DNA of 64,000 nucleotides. Origin: Mucilaginibacter sp. KACC 22063. GTDB lineage: Bacteria > Bacteroidota > Bacteroidia > Sphingobacteriales > Sphingobacteriaceae. Under the pieces are notes generated by a model, which searched no databases, had not been told where the DNA came from, and saw only the letters and a list, made by a program, of their open reading frames with translations. Made by a program: the position numbers and the translations under genes. Shown here in pieces: positions 34,248 through 44,114 of this stretch (positions are counted from its first letter, which is position 1; each line of letters starts with the position of its first letter). The stretch lies in contig NZ_CP117877.1 of assembly GCF_028736115.1 (NCBI RefSeq), positions 2,418,001 through 2,482,000 of the forward strand, given 5' to 3'.

Positions 34248-36710
34248 ATGCTCAGCAGTATGTATTCTATCAAAGAAATCCGGCAAATTATTGGGGCGCA
34301 GGGGCCAATTATCAGGGAGTGTAATATCAGTGGTTTAATAACTGACAGCCGGCAGGTGCTTAACGCATCCGAAGGATTGTTTTTTGCCCTTAAAGGCCGC
34401 CGCGACGGGCACGAATTTATTAAAGAAGCATATAATGCAGGCGTACGCAGTTTTGTGGTAGCGCATGAACCGGCTGAACGCATGACCGGCGCTAACTTCC
34501 TGACGGTTGACAATGTACTTAATGCATTGCATATTTTGGCAGCACATCACCGCCAACAGTTTAATTTACAGGTAATTGGTATTACGGGCAGCAATGGTAA
34601 AACCATTATTAAAGAATGGCTTTACCAGCTTATGGCCAACGAATACAGCATTGTCCGTAACCCTAAGAGTTATAACTCACAGGTAGGGGTACCATTGTCT
34701 GTTTGGCAAATTACAAAAGAGAACGATTTGGGAATTTTCGAGGCCGGTATTTCAACCAGTGGAGAGATGGATGCACTGGAGGCTATGATCAAACCGCAGA
34801 TAGGCATCTTCACACATTTAGGTTCAGCGCATGATGAGGGCTTTGAGAACCGCCGAGCCAAAGTAATTGAAAAGCTGAAGCTTTTTAAACATGCTGATCT
34901 GCTGATCTACAATTATGATCAAATGCGGGAGTACGAAAAAGATATAGTAACTCCAAAGCGTTTTACCTGGAGCCAAAAATCAAAGGATGTCGACCTTTAT
35001 GTTTTCAGTGAAACGGTTATAGCCAAAAAGTTTTACCTGCGTGCCAAATATAAAGGCAAAGAGATTGAATGCCTTATTCCGTTTCTGGATGCTGCATCTG
35101 TTGAAAATGCGGTTTACTGCTGGGCAACCATGCTGGCTATGGGTTATTCGCCGCAACAATGCGATGACCGGCTGGAACATTTGACCGCTGTAAGCATGCG
35201 GCTCGAACTTAAAACAGGTGTAAATGATTGTACCATTATCGATGACTCCTACAACTCGGATATTAACTCGCTTGAGATCGCGCTTAACTTCTTGAACCAG
35301 CAAAATCAACACCAAACTAAAACGCTCATACTATCGGATATTTATCAATCAGGCTTGCAGCAGGAAGTACTTTACAAGCAGGTGGCCGATATGGTAAAGG
35401 ATAAAAAGATAGATAAGTTTATAGGGGTGGGGGAAGCCATTTTTGCACATGAGGAGTATTTCGATGTGCTGAAAAAGCATTTCTATCCACATACCCAAGC
35501 CCTGCTTAAGGACCTTAATAATTTAGAATTCAGCAGCGAAACTATATTAATAAAGGGGGCGCGTAGTTTTGAATTTGAGCGGATCAGTAAAGCACTATCC
35601 CAGAAGGCACACGAAACCTTAATGGAAATTAACCTGACTGCGATGGTTAACAACCTGAACTTTTATCGCTCAAAATTATATCCCGGTGTAAAAGTAATGG
35701 TAATGGTAAAAGCATTTTCTTATGGCAGTGGTACATTTGAAATTGCCAATGTGTTACAGTATGCCAAGGTTGATTACCTGGCGGTGGCCTATATAGACGA
35801 GGGCGTTGCACTACGTGAAAGCGGAATAAAACTACCCATTATGGTGCTTAACCCTGAGCCAGCGGCATTTGATAAAATGGTAGAGCATAAGCTGGAGCCT
35901 GAACTTTACAGCTTTAACATGCTCGATGAGTTTGTAAAATTTGCCTATCAGCAAAACATCAACGAATACCCGGTGCATTTGAAAATTGATACAGGTATGC
36001 ATCGTCTGGGTTTTGAAGACTATGAGATAGAGACACTTTGCGACTTTCTGGAAGAAGTAAAACACATCCGTGTGAAGTCGGTATTCTCTCACTTAGTAGC
36101 CAGTGATGCACCTGAACATGATGCCTTTACCCTGCAACAGATGAAGCGTTACGAAAAGGCTTATTTAAAAATAGAAAATGCTTTGGGTTATAAATTCATC
36201 AGGCATATTTCAAATACATCGGCTATTATACGCTGGCCAATGGCACAGTATGATATGGTACGTTTGGGTATAGGTTTGTACGGGGTTGATGCTGCAGTGC
36301 CCGGTCATATGAATGGCCTGCAACCTATTGCATCGCTCAAAACCAATATTTCTCAGATTAAGAAGCTACCAGCGGGTGAAACTATCGGTTACAGCCGGCT
36401 TGGTAAGTTAAATAAGGATGGTAAGATTGCCACCGTACGTATTGGTTATGCTGATGGTTATTTGCGTGCCTTTGGCAATGGCGTAGGCAAGATGCTGGTA
36501 AAAGGTGTGCTGGTACCAACAGTCGGCAATATTGCTATGGACATGTGCATGATTGATGTAAGCGACGTTGAATGCAAGGAAGGGGATGAGGTAATTGTGT
36601 TTAACGACAAGCAGGGTATTGATATATTAGCCAAGCAAATAGGTACTATTCCTTATGAAATATTAACAAATATTTCGCAAAGGGTAAAAAGAGTTTATTT
36701 TTATGAGTAG
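34248..36710 (+). CDS. Fused UDP-MurNAc-tripeptide:D-Ala-D-Ala ligase / alanine racemase
   Basis: 820 residues. N-terminal MurF half with the ATP-binding loop GITGSNGKT (111-119), the conserved FTHLGSAHDEGF and DDSYNSD; C-terminal alanine racemase half starting near residue 460 with the PLP lysine K488 in MVKAFSYGSG, HLKIDTGMHRLGF, RLGIGLYGV and GNIAMDMCMIDV. The fusion makes D-Ala and adds D-Ala-D-Ala to the peptidoglycan precursor; it is characteristic of Bacteroidota. An alternative ATG at 34260 would remove four residues. An 11-bp inverted repeat overlaps the stop codon. Confidence 0.95.
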   Translation: MLSSMYSIKEIRQIIGAQGPIIRECNISGLITDSRQVLNASEGLFFALKGRRDGHEFIKEAYNAGVRSFVVAHEPAERMTGANFLTVDNVLNALHILAAHHRQQFNLQVIGITGSNGKTIIKEWLYQLMANEYSIVRNPKSYNSQVGVPLSVWQITKENDLGIFEAGISTSGEMDALEAMIKPQIGIFTHLGSAHDEGFENRRAKVIEKLKLFKHADLLIYNYDQMREYEKDIVTPKRFTWSQKSKDVDLYVFSETVIAKKFYLRAKYKGKEIECLIPFLDAASVENAVYCWATMLAMGYSPQQCDDRLEHLTAVSMRLELKTGVNDCTIIDDSYNSDINSLEIALNFLNQQNQHQTKTLILSDIYQSGLQQEVLYKQVADMVKDKKIDKFIGVGEAIFAHEEYFDVLKKHFYPHTQALLKDLNNLEFSSETILIKGARSFEFERISKALSQKAHETLMEINLTAMVNNLNFYRSKLYPGVKVMVMVKAFSYGSGTFEIANVLQYAKVDYLAVAYIDEGVALRESGIKLPIMVLNPEPAAFDKMVEHKLEPELYSFNMLDEFVKFAYQQNINEYPVHLKIDTGMHRLGFEDYEIETLCDFLEEVKHIRVKSVFSHLVASDAPEHDAFTLQQMKRYEKAYLKIENALGYKFIRHISNTSAIIRWPMAQYDMVRLGIGLYGVDAAVPGHMNGLQPIASLKTNISQIKKLPAGETIGYSRLGKLNKDGKIATVRIGYADGYLRAFGNGVGKMLVKGVLVPTVGNIAMDMCMIDVSDVECKEGDEVIVFNDKQGIDILAKQIGTIPYEILTNISQRVKRVYFYE

Positions 36711-36738
36711 GGTAATTAAAAATCACTCCTACTCATAA
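36701..36738. terminator. Inverted repeat spanning the murF-alr stop codon
   Basis: TTATGAGTAGG and CCTACTCATAA (11 bp, perfect) flank a 16-nt loop; the stop TAG is inside the left arm. It lies just before the 3' end of the convergent lipoprotein gene. Terminator-like position; no T-tract. Confidence 0.5.
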
Positions 36739-36753
36739 GCTATCATTAATCCT

Positions 36754-37971
36754 TTATCTGCCTCTAACAGCTTTTATGTTAACATCATGATAGCTTCTGC
36801 TATCTTTATAAGGCAACTTACTTTCGTTAAATCCATCAAATTGATAAAGGCCAAACTCTTGCAATATTATTTGAGAGGGATCTAAAATTGTTTTACTGAT
36901 ATATTTAGAAAAGTCTGGCATTTTGTAATTCAAATAACTAGCAGCAGATGGGGAGTATAAGTATATTGAAATGTTATTATTGATGTTTTTGCCTATAAAA
37001 TTTGCTAAATAGTAATCATAAGGTCCCGATACAGTTGTTTTATAATTGGCAAGAGATGTACCAGTGTTGGTAAAGTTTGCACTGTAAGTATTAACCTCGC
37101 TTGATATTGTACTACTTAAATTAACAAATGAATATTGCCTGCTTCCAACATTGTAGTTTGTGACACAATTATATTGATCGAATGACTCGTTTGGGTAATA
37201 GTAAGATAATTCGTTGCTTATAGACGTAGCAGTTCCCAGATTATATTCTAACACTGAATTTTTGTCGGGTTTAGCATAAACAGTCATTGATACAAAAGAA
37301 CCAGGAAATCTTAGGGTTTTTACTTGTGGTATCTTAATGCATTGATTCATATCTACATTTAAAGAATGTCCTCCCTTAATCAGATCAAAAAAATTATAAA
37401 GGGTCTTTCCATTTTTAAGTGTTTCCACGAAGAGCTTACTTTTATCACTGTAGTCAAAATAGTTGAATTGCGAAGTATCTGAAATACTTGTTATAGATGT
37501 ATTGCTTAAATCAGTACTGGCTATTAAATTTTGGAAATTAGCCAGGTTACTGAAATGCAATTTTAAAGGATAGTTGGACGTGGCGGTTTGACTACCAGAT
37601 ATATCATATATACTTCCTTTTTTAATTTGCAAAAAACCCATTACAAAGTAGGAGGCGGTAGGATCACTTGGGTTAGTTGGTACATCTATCTCGTAAACGT
37701 TTAGACGCGTTTTATTGTATGTTTGCGGGGTGTATAATTTATAAATGGATGTACCCTTTTGTATTTTAACCTCACTAAGAATAGTTCCTGAAGAATCTGT
37801 TGCTACAAGATAGCCATTAGGCAAAAAGCCATTATATCCGTCAGAGCCCATATTAAAAGTTACTAAGGTGTCTGCTTTAGGGTTATTCGGAGTTACTTCC
37901 GAAGGGTCGTTTTTTTTAGAACAGCTGTATAACGCAAATACTAATACTAAAAGGAGGAAAGATTTATACAC
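36754..37971 (-). CDS. Lipoprotein of unknown function
   Basis: 405 residues. The N-terminus has a lipoprotein signal with lipobox FALYSC (Cys 17), then a Lys/Asp/Pro linker (SKKNDPSEVTPNNPKAD) and a long Ser/Thr/Asn/Tyr-rich beta-type body. The start is GTG (37969-37971), directly preceded by an in-frame TAG; no ATG before the lipobox exists. Surface or periplasmic lipoprotein; no family recognised. AT-richer than its neighbours. Confidence 0.75.
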   Translation of the reverse strand: MYKSFLLLVLVFALYSCSKKNDPSEVTPNNPKADTLVTFNMGSDGYNGFLPNGYLVATDSSGTILSEVKIQKGTSIYKLYTPQTYNKTRLNVYEIDVPTNPSDPTASYFVMGFLQIKKGSIYDISGSQTATSNYPLKLHFSNLANFQNLIASTDLSNTSITSISDTSQFNYFDYSDKSKLFVETLKNGKTLYNFFDLIKGGHSLNVDMNQCIKIPQVKTLRFPGSFVSMTVYAKPDKNSVLEYNLGTATSISNELSYYYPNESFDQYNCVTNYNVGSRQYSFVNLSSTISSEVNTYSANFTNTGTSLANYKTTVSGPYDYYLANFIGKNINNNISIYLYSPSAASYLNYKMPDFSKYISKTILDPSQIILQEFGLYQFDGFNESKLPYKDSRSYHDVNIKAVRGR

Positions 37972-38167
37972 TATAACAAGTTTAAGTTAAGCAACAATAT
38001 TACTAAAATTTAGCTATTGCCCAAACTTAGGCTATCTATAGCTTATCTTATGCCGGAGTATAAAAGTTATGAGAAAATTGCTTAAATAGATTGTTATAAA
38101 GTATTTTTGAAACAGTTATTAGTTATGGGAGAATAACATTTTCCCTAATTATAATTAAAAATTTTAA

Positions 38168-38758
38168 ATGAACAAATTAGCCCGCATACTACTCAATTAT
38201 TTTGTTAAAGGTTTACTGGTGGTTGTACCATTGGGTGCAGCTATCTTTTTAATCTATTGGGCAGTTGCTGGTATTGATAAAGCACTAAACCTGAGCGATA
38301 TATTTTGGGTTAACCCCAAAACAGGAAAACCGGTTTATATACCGGGTATGGGGATACTTAGTGTAATCATTGTTATCTTTTTAGCAGGGGTATTGATCAC
38401 CAACGTGGTTACCGACCCTATTAAACGCTGGTTTGGCCGCTGGCTTAACCGCCTGCCATTGTTCAAGTTTTTGTATTCATCTATTAAAGATTTAACCGAA
38501 GCTTTTGTAGGTGAAGAAAAGAAATTTAATGATGCGGTAATTGTCGAGATTAATGGCACTAAACGAATTGGCTTTCTAACCCAAAAAGACCTGAGCAGCC
38601 TTGGCTTAACAGGTGAAGTTGCTGTTTACCTACCGTGGTCATATTCCTTTGCAGGTCAGGTGGTTATTGTGCCTGCCGATAAGGTCAAACACATTGATAA
38701 GAATGCAGCACAGATGATGAAATTTGTGATCTCAGGCGGCGTAAGCGGCTTAGACTAA
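38168..38758 (+). CDS. DUF502 family membrane protein
   Basis: 196 residues with two membrane segments (about 13-33 and 58-80), a PLFKFLYSSIKDLTEAFVGEEKKF motif and the end segment of the family (VAVYLPWSYSFAGQVVIVPADKVKHID, then GGVS). DUF502 proteins are widespread in bacteria and plants (COV-like) and lack a firm biochemical function. Followed 33 bp later by the frameshifted hydrolase gene. Confidence 0.9.
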   Translation: MNKLARILLNYFVKGLLVVVPLGAAIFLIYWAVAGIDKALNLSDIFWVNPKTGKPVYIPGMGILSVIIVIFLAGVLITNVVTDPIKRWFGRWLNRLPLFKFLYSSIKDLTEAFVGEEKKFNDAVIVEINGTKRIGFLTQKDLSSLGLTGEVAVYLPWSYSFAGQVVIVPADKVKHIDKNAAQMMKFVISGGVSGLD

Positions 38759-38791
38759 CGCAATTAATTTTTATCTTCCTAAACCATTTTC

Positions 38792-40151
38792 ATGATCTTA
38801 AACCTTAAATCTAAACTTGTATGCCTTTTTGCCATTGTGCTTTTTCAAGCAGGTATATTATATAGCGCTCAAGCGCAGATAACCGACATTCAATCCTTGC
38901 CAAAATCACTTTTGATACAAGATACCGAATCCTTGGCTAAACAAAATACTTCGACGAATGAATTAATAAAGTTTATTAAATCTTATAACAAATACCCTAA
39001 ACTTGAAAAGTACAGGGGGCAGCATATCTTCTTTATCAGGGATTCCATATTCGGTGATATTCCATTTAAACTTTTCCTGCCGCAAAACTATAATCCCAGC
39101 AAACCTTCAACTTTAATATTGTCGTTACATGGCGCAGTAGGAATGTCGAAATTTGAGAATGCTGCTAATAGTAGTGATCAGATTGATAAGGATGATGATC
39201 CGTTTTACTCGTCGTTATGTAAACAAAACTTCATTGTTATAAAACCATTCGCAGATCCGGCAAAGGGTTTTAATTGGGCTGCAAATAAATTCGGCTCTGA
39301 TGTTAATTATACATTCAACGCATTATCACATTTGATTAAAGTAATAAAACAGGTGGTGAATGTGGATGATAATAAGGTGTTTGTTTATGGACATTCGGAT
39401 GGGTCAGACGGTGCTTTTGGATTTAGTGTATATCAGCCATCCATGTTTGCGGGATTTGTTTTATATAACTCTATGTTTAACATACTTTTTACTAATAATA
39501 TTTTCTTAAAAAATGTGATAAATCGTCCGCTGTATGAAGCTCATTCTGACAAGGATGATTTACGCCCAGTAGAACAGAACAGAGTGATAATAAACCTGCT
39601 TGATAGTTTAGGGACTAATATTACTTATAAAGAATACAAGGGATATACACATGAGGATAAGCACTTGCAAACAGACTTTACTAATAGCCTTAAATTTATT
39701 GATTCCACGACACGCAACCCTTACCGTCATAACATATACTGGGAGACAAATGGATGTTTTAAATAAGCAATGCGACTGGTTAATTACCGATGAATGGAAA
39801 CTTGAAAATGAGCCAGCAGAATGGCATAAGATATATAATGTAAAAGCATATCTAAAAACTACTAAAGCCTGGCTTCCGGAATATTATCATTTTGATAAAG
39901 CCGGTGCAGCAAAGGCAACTTACAAAGACAATACATTCAATATTGAAACTTCAAGGTTGGGTAAGATTAGCATATTGATCAGCCCTGATATGGTCGACTT
40001 AAATAGGGAAGTAAAGGTTGTCATTAACGACAAGGTAGCGTTTGCTAAAAAAGTAGTAGCTGATCAAGCATTTTTGTTTAAGCAGCTAAAAGACAATCCG
40101 GACAGAAAAGCTATCTGGGTAAATAAATTAGTCCTTGATGTTTCTAACTAA
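38792..40151 (+). pseudogene. Exported alpha/beta-hydrolase-like protein, interrupted by a one-base frameshift
   Basis: Signal peptide (cleavage after SAQAQ, about residue 29), alpha/beta-hydrolase region with LILSLHGAVG and nucleophile elbow GHSDG (S202), DKDD (about 253-256) and H287 in GYTHEDKH as likely acid and base. The first frame stops at 39764-39766 after NIYWETN plus four residues; the family-like continuation DVLNKQCDWLITDEWKLENE runs in the +1 frame to 40151. Removing one G at 39752-39753 gives about 452 residues and a final beta-rich domain. All catalytic candidates precede the break. Sequencing error or true mutation cannot be separated here. No family name is certain. Confidence 0.7.
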
Positions 40152-41393
40152 TCAGACTGCCTTCTTCCTGAAATTGTATAAGGCAATTACGGCGCTGATC
40201 AGCATCAGGATTGCTCCCAACAAATATGGCGCACCCGGGAAGTAAATAGAAGTGCCCTTTTCAGTAAAATGGTGGAACAGCGATGTCATTAGCAAAGGGC
40301 CGATTACGGTGGTGATGCTTACCAAACTTGTCAATGCACCTTGCAGTTCGCCCTGTTCGTTGGGGTTTACTTTTTCAGTAATTAACCCTTGCAGTGCAGG
40401 GCCGGATATACCACCCAAACAATAAGGGATCATAAAAACATACATCATCCAGCCATGAGATGCAAAGGCAATCAGTACTAAACCTATTGCATAAAATATC
40501 ATTCCGGAAACAATGGTTTTCTGGTTGCCAAATCTTGGAATAATTACCCTTATAAGTCCACCTTGTATAGATACCAGTAACACACCTATAAAAATCCCAA
40601 GCGTACTGATACTGCTTAATGTCCACTTGTATTTTTCAATTACATAAAAGGCAAGTACGCTTTCCACTGCTTTTTGGCCAATGTATACGAGTGTATAAGC
40701 ACTAATTAAACCTGTAATAACGGGATAGGTATGTAGCCTGATCAACGAGCCTACCGGGTTGGCGCGTTTCCATTCAAACTTACGGCGGTGCTCTTTTGGC
40801 AGCGATTCGGGCAATACAAAAAAACCATAAGCGGCATTTAATAAAGCCAATCCGGCGGCAGTCATAAAAGGTATTTTAATACCAACACTACCCAGATAAC
40901 CACCCATGCCAATCCCTAAAATGAATCCCAATCCCGATGCGGCACCAACCAGTCCGAAATTAGCCGAGCGTTTGTCGCCTGTACTTATATCAGCAATATA
41001 AGCAGTAGCCGTAGTGGTACTTGCACCGGCTATGCCGGCAATAATGCGCCCAACAAAAAGCCAAGCTAAAGTTGGCGAGAACGCCATCACCAGGTAATCA
41101 ATACCAAAGCCTAATAAGGAAAGCAATAAAACGGGACGACGCCCGTAGCGGTCGCTCAGATTGCCTAAAATAGGCGAGCATATGAATTGCATAGCAGCGT
41201 AAACAAAAGTTAAATAGCCGCTGTATTGCCCAGCTGTACTTATATCTACATGCGCTAACTGCTCTAAAAGTTTTGGTAGGATGGGTATAATAATGCCCAA
41301 GCCAAGTACATCAATAAATACCGTTACAAAAATAAATCCTAATGCAGCGTGTCGTTTAGGTTCTGCCGCAGGTAATTGTACTTGTTCATCCAT
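40152..41393 (-). CDS. MFS transporter, TCR/Tet-like (paralogue 1)
   Basis: 413 residues, 12 predicted membrane segments. MFS motif [17 protein letters not shown] after the second segment and motif C-like GAASGLGFILGIGMGGYLG in the fifth, which marks drug:H+ antiporters. Closest in pattern to TetA-like proteins, but such genes in Bacteroidota core genomes usually have no proven drug substrate, so tetracycline resistance must not be assumed. Lies head-to-tail, 35 bp downstream of a clear paralogue on the same strand. Confidence 0.9.
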   Translation of the reverse strand: MDEQVQLPAAEPKRHAALGFIFVTVFIDVLGLGIIIPILPKLLEQLAHVDISTAGQYSGYLTFVYAAMQFICSPILGNLSDRYGRRPVLLLSLLGFGIDYLVMAFSPTLAWLFVGRIIAGIAGASTTTATAYIADISTGDKRSANFGLVGAASGLGFILGIGMGGYLGSVGIKIPFMTAAGLALLNAAYGFFVLPESLPKEHRRKFEWKRANPVGSLIRLHTYPVITGLISAYTLVYIGQKAVESVLAFYVIEKYKWTLSSISTLGIFIGVLLVSIQGGLIRVIIPRFGNQKTIVSGMIFYAIGLVLIAFASHGWMMYVFMIPYCLGGISGPALQGLITEKVNPNEQGELQGALTSLVSITTVIGPLLMTSLFHHFTEKGTSIYFPGAPYLLGAILMLISAVIALYNFRKKAV

Positions 41394-41428
41394 ATCCGGA
41401 ATTACAACAAAACTATTTGCTAATGTTT

Positions 41429-42667
41429 TTAATCAGGGACAACTTTTTGCCTTGCACGCTTAAAGTTTAAAATAGCAAACAGCGTACTTGCAAGCATTAA
41501 AACGGCACCCATTAAAAATGGTGCTCCCGGAAAATGTACAGGTGCGCTTTTACCGGTAAAAAATGCAAAGAGATTGGTCATTAATGGCGGTCCAATAATT
41601 GATGTAACGCTCATCAAGCTGGTAAGGCCGCCTTGTAATTCGCCCTGCTCATTTGGAGGAATCTGCGTACTAATCAGTCCTTGCAAGGCTGGCCCTGCAA
41701 TACCTCCCGTACAATAGATTACCAGTATGGCATACATCATCCAGCTTTGGCTGGCAATGGCAAAAAAGAAAAGGGCAATGCTATAAAGCGTTAAGCCTAT
41801 TACAATACTTTTTTTCTGCCCAAGCTTTGGTATGGTCACACGGATTAATAATCCCTGTACCAAACCTGATAGCAAACCAACCAGGCCAAGCGAATAGCCT
41901 ACTAAAGCTTCCGTCCATTTAAAGCGCGACATGGTGAAGTAAGACCAGGTACTTTGCACGGCATGTGCTGCAATGTAGATCAATATTAATGAAACAATAA
42001 GACCACTTACCGCAGGGTACTTTTTGAGTTGCATTAAAGAACCTACAGGATTTGCGCGTTTCCATTCAAATGGTCGGCGATTTTCCGGCGCCAAAGATTC
42101 GGGTAATATGAAAAAGCCGTATATGGCATTTAACAGCGCTAATCCGGCAGCTGCTAAAAACGGAAGCTTGGTACTGAATTGACCCAATACACCGCCTAAT
42201 ACTGGTCCAATAATAAATCCAAGTCCGAAGGCGGCTCCAATGATACCGAAGTTTTGCGCACGTTTTTCAGGCGTACTCACATCTGCAATATAGGCAGACG
42301 CCGTTGTAAAACTGGCGCCGGTGATACCTGCTATAATACGCCCTACAAATAGTAAACCTATATTGGGTGCAAATGCCAGGAAAGTATAATCGATACCAAA
42401 ACCCAATAATGAGCCTAGTAATATCGGCCTGCGACCGTAACGGTCACTCAGGTTCCCTAATACCGGGGCAAACAGAAATTGCATCACAGAATAAGCAAGG
42501 GTAAGCCATCCGCCCCAAAGCGCAGCCTGGCTCAGGTCGCCATGTATAAGGTGTTCTATCAGCTTAGGAAAAACCGGAATTACAATACCAAAACCGGTTA
42601 TATCAATTAATAAAGTGATGAAAATAAAGCCAAGGGCAGGTTGGCGTTTTCCTTCAGTCGAGGACAT
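41429..42667 (-). CDS. MFS transporter, TCR/Tet-like (paralogue 2)
   Basis: 412 residues, 12 membrane segments. It is strikingly similar to the next gene along its whole length: shared [18 protein letters not shown] start, [30 protein letters not shown], and [25 protein letters not shown]. Motif C region [19 protein letters not shown] is more canonical than in the neighbour. Tandem duplication followed by divergence is the simple explanation. Substrate unknown. Confidence 0.9.
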   Translation of the reverse strand: MSSTEGKRQPALGFIFITLLIDITGFGIVIPVFPKLIEHLIHGDLSQAALWGGWLTLAYSVMQFLFAPVLGNLSDRYGRRPILLGSLLGFGIDYTFLAFAPNIGLLFVGRIIAGITGASFTTASAYIADVSTPEKRAQNFGIIGAAFGLGFIIGPVLGGVLGQFSTKLPFLAAAGLALLNAIYGFFILPESLAPENRRPFEWKRANPVGSLMQLKKYPAVSGLIVSLILIYIAAHAVQSTWSYFTMSRFKWTEALVGYSLGLVGLLSGLVQGLLIRVTIPKLGQKKSIVIGLTLYSIALFFFAIASQSWMMYAILVIYCTGGIAGPALQGLISTQIPPNEQGELQGGLTSLMSVTSIIGPPLMTNLFAFFTGKSAPVHFPGAPFLMGAVLMLASTLFAILNFKRARQKVVPD

Positions 42668-42734
42668 TGTTGTTCAGTATCAGGTTAATAATTTATTGGT
42701 TTCCTAAACGGAGAGCCTAAGATAAATATTAAAA

Positions 42735-43115
42735 TTATATTTGGCTCGTTATCCACCACGTATTGCCAAACGGATCTTTTATGCCCGCGCTTCTTCCATA
42801 AGACTGATCGGCTGGTGGAGAAATGCTTTCGGCGCCATTATCTATTGCCTTCTGGTAAGTGTCGTCACAGTTTTCTATATAAACAAACATGCCTGCCGTT
42901 TGCTGAGAATAAGTATCAGTGGCATCAGCAAACATAATAGTGCTGCCGTTGATATTTACTTCGGCATGCATAATCGTATTTTCATCACGCATGGTTTTCA
43001 ACTGCTCAGTTGCGCCAAACACTATACGGGTAAAATCAATAAAATGATCAGCATTTTTTAAGATCAGGTAAGGCATTACTGCCTGATAATTTTCGGGGAT
43101 GTTTATAGTCGACAT
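42735..43115 (-). CDS. VOC-family (PhnB/glyoxalase-like) protein
   Basis: 126 residues with the two beta-alpha-beta-beta-beta modules of the vicinal-oxygen-chelate fold: MPYLILKNADHFIDFTRIVFGA at the start, MHAEVNINGSTIMFAD, GMFVYIENCDDTYQKAIDNGA and KDPFGNTWWI at the end. PhnB-like members are often annotated as bleomycin-resistance or glyoxalase relatives; the true substrate is unknown. Downstream of the AraC gene on the same strand, 61 bp away, so possibly controlled by it. Confidence 0.88.
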   Translation of the reverse strand: MSTINIPENYQAVMPYLILKNADHFIDFTRIVFGATEQLKTMRDENTIMHAEVNINGSTIMFADATDTYSQQTAGMFVYIENCDDTYQKAIDNGAESISPPADQSYGRSAGIKDPFGNTWWITSQI

Positions 43116-43176
43116 AAATGTTTGTTTTATACAAAAGTATTAGCTGTTAGCAACTGAAAATTGTAAAAATCAGCCA

Positions 43177-43983
43177 TTATAAGTTACGGTATTCTGTCCC
43201 TTCAGCATTACCCGAAAAATAAAAGCTGGGATGATAGCCTGTAAATTCTTTTACATCATGTATAAAGTGTGATTGATCATAATATCCGCACTGAAGTGCA
43301 ATTTGGGTAAGCGTTTTATCACCCTTGTATTGATTCAGTGCATCGTGAAAGCGTACAAGGCGCATATATGTTTTGGGAGAGAAGCCCGCGTATTCTTTAA
43401 ACTTACGATCAAACTGGCGTGTCGAAAGATTATATATATCTGCCAGTTGTGAAACAGTTCGGTAGCATTGCTGATGTATCACATCATGTATAGCAGTGGT
43501 AATACGCTGATCCTTTAACACGTTTTGCCTTAAACGGCTAATGAAGAATGATGATAAGATTTCTGCTCTTTTAAAATTATCGGCAGCAAGCATAATCTGC
43601 TCCTCCAGTTCGACACCTGCTTTGCCTAAAAAAGTATCAAAATCAAAAGTCAGGTTACTGGTATGGCTACTTGGGATATTGAAAAGATATGGTATAGCAA
43701 ATGGGTAAATATATGCCCCGAAAATGCTAAAGCTTTCGGTAGTTATAAAACGCCGGTATTGAGTTGTTTGAAACTGTATGCTTGAAGTACCTGCGTTTTC
43801 TGCCTTTGTATTCGTTAGTTCATTAAATGTCGCCCGGTAATGGAACACCATTTCGGCACAGCCATCAGCGACTGATCGATAAACATACGACGGTTCATCA
43901 ATTCCTGAATCATGTTCCAGCACCCAGTAAAATCTTACATAGGGTTTAAGTTCCTCCGGTGGCTGGATGGTAAAGTAGCGCAT
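43177..43983 (-). CDS. AraC-family transcriptional regulator (DUF6597-type N-terminus)
   Basis: 268 residues. The N-terminus IQPPEELKPYVRFYWVLE...EMVFHY matches the DUF6597-type sensing domain frequent in Bacteroidota AraC proteins; the C-terminus holds the double helix-turn-helix (about 160-262; VSQLADIYNLSTRQFDRKFKEY, IALQCGYYDQSHFIHDVKEFTGYHPSFY). Likely regulates the VOC gene next to it (inference from distance and strand). Confidence 0.9.
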   Translation of the reverse strand: MRYFTIQPPEELKPYVRFYWVLEHDSGIDEPSYVYRSVADGCAEMVFHYRATFNELTNTKAENAGTSSIQFQTTQYRRFITTESFSIFGAYIYPFAIPYLFNIPSSHTSNLTFDFDTFLGKAGVELEEQIMLAADNFKRAEILSSFFISRLRQNVLKDQRITTAIHDVIHQQCYRTVSQLADIYNLSTRQFDRKFKEYAGFSPKTYMRLVRFHDALNQYKGDKTLTQIALQCGYYDQSHFIHDVKEFTGYHPSFYFSGNAEGTEYRNL

Positions 43984-44055
43984 TATATAACTTGTCTATA
44001 ACTTATTTTAAGTTAGCCAAATTCCAATATAATATAGAAAACAATGACGATTATA

Positions 44056-44090
44056 AAATAAAAGGGCCTTCATATAATTTATGAAAGCCC
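44056..44090 (-). terminator. Terminator after the LOG-family gene
   Basis: On the minus strand GGGC/TTTCATA pairs with TATGAA/GCCC (one mismatch) and is followed by a TTTTATTTT run, 24 bp beyond the LOG-family stop. Confidence 0.75.
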
Positions 44091-44114
44091 CGATATAATA
44101 TGTTTTTAACTTAA

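Noticed and set aside
40152..42667. Tetracycline-resistance genes
   Set aside because: Only general MFS drug:H+ antiporter motifs are visible; the substrate cannot be read from sequence and such paralogues are common core genes.
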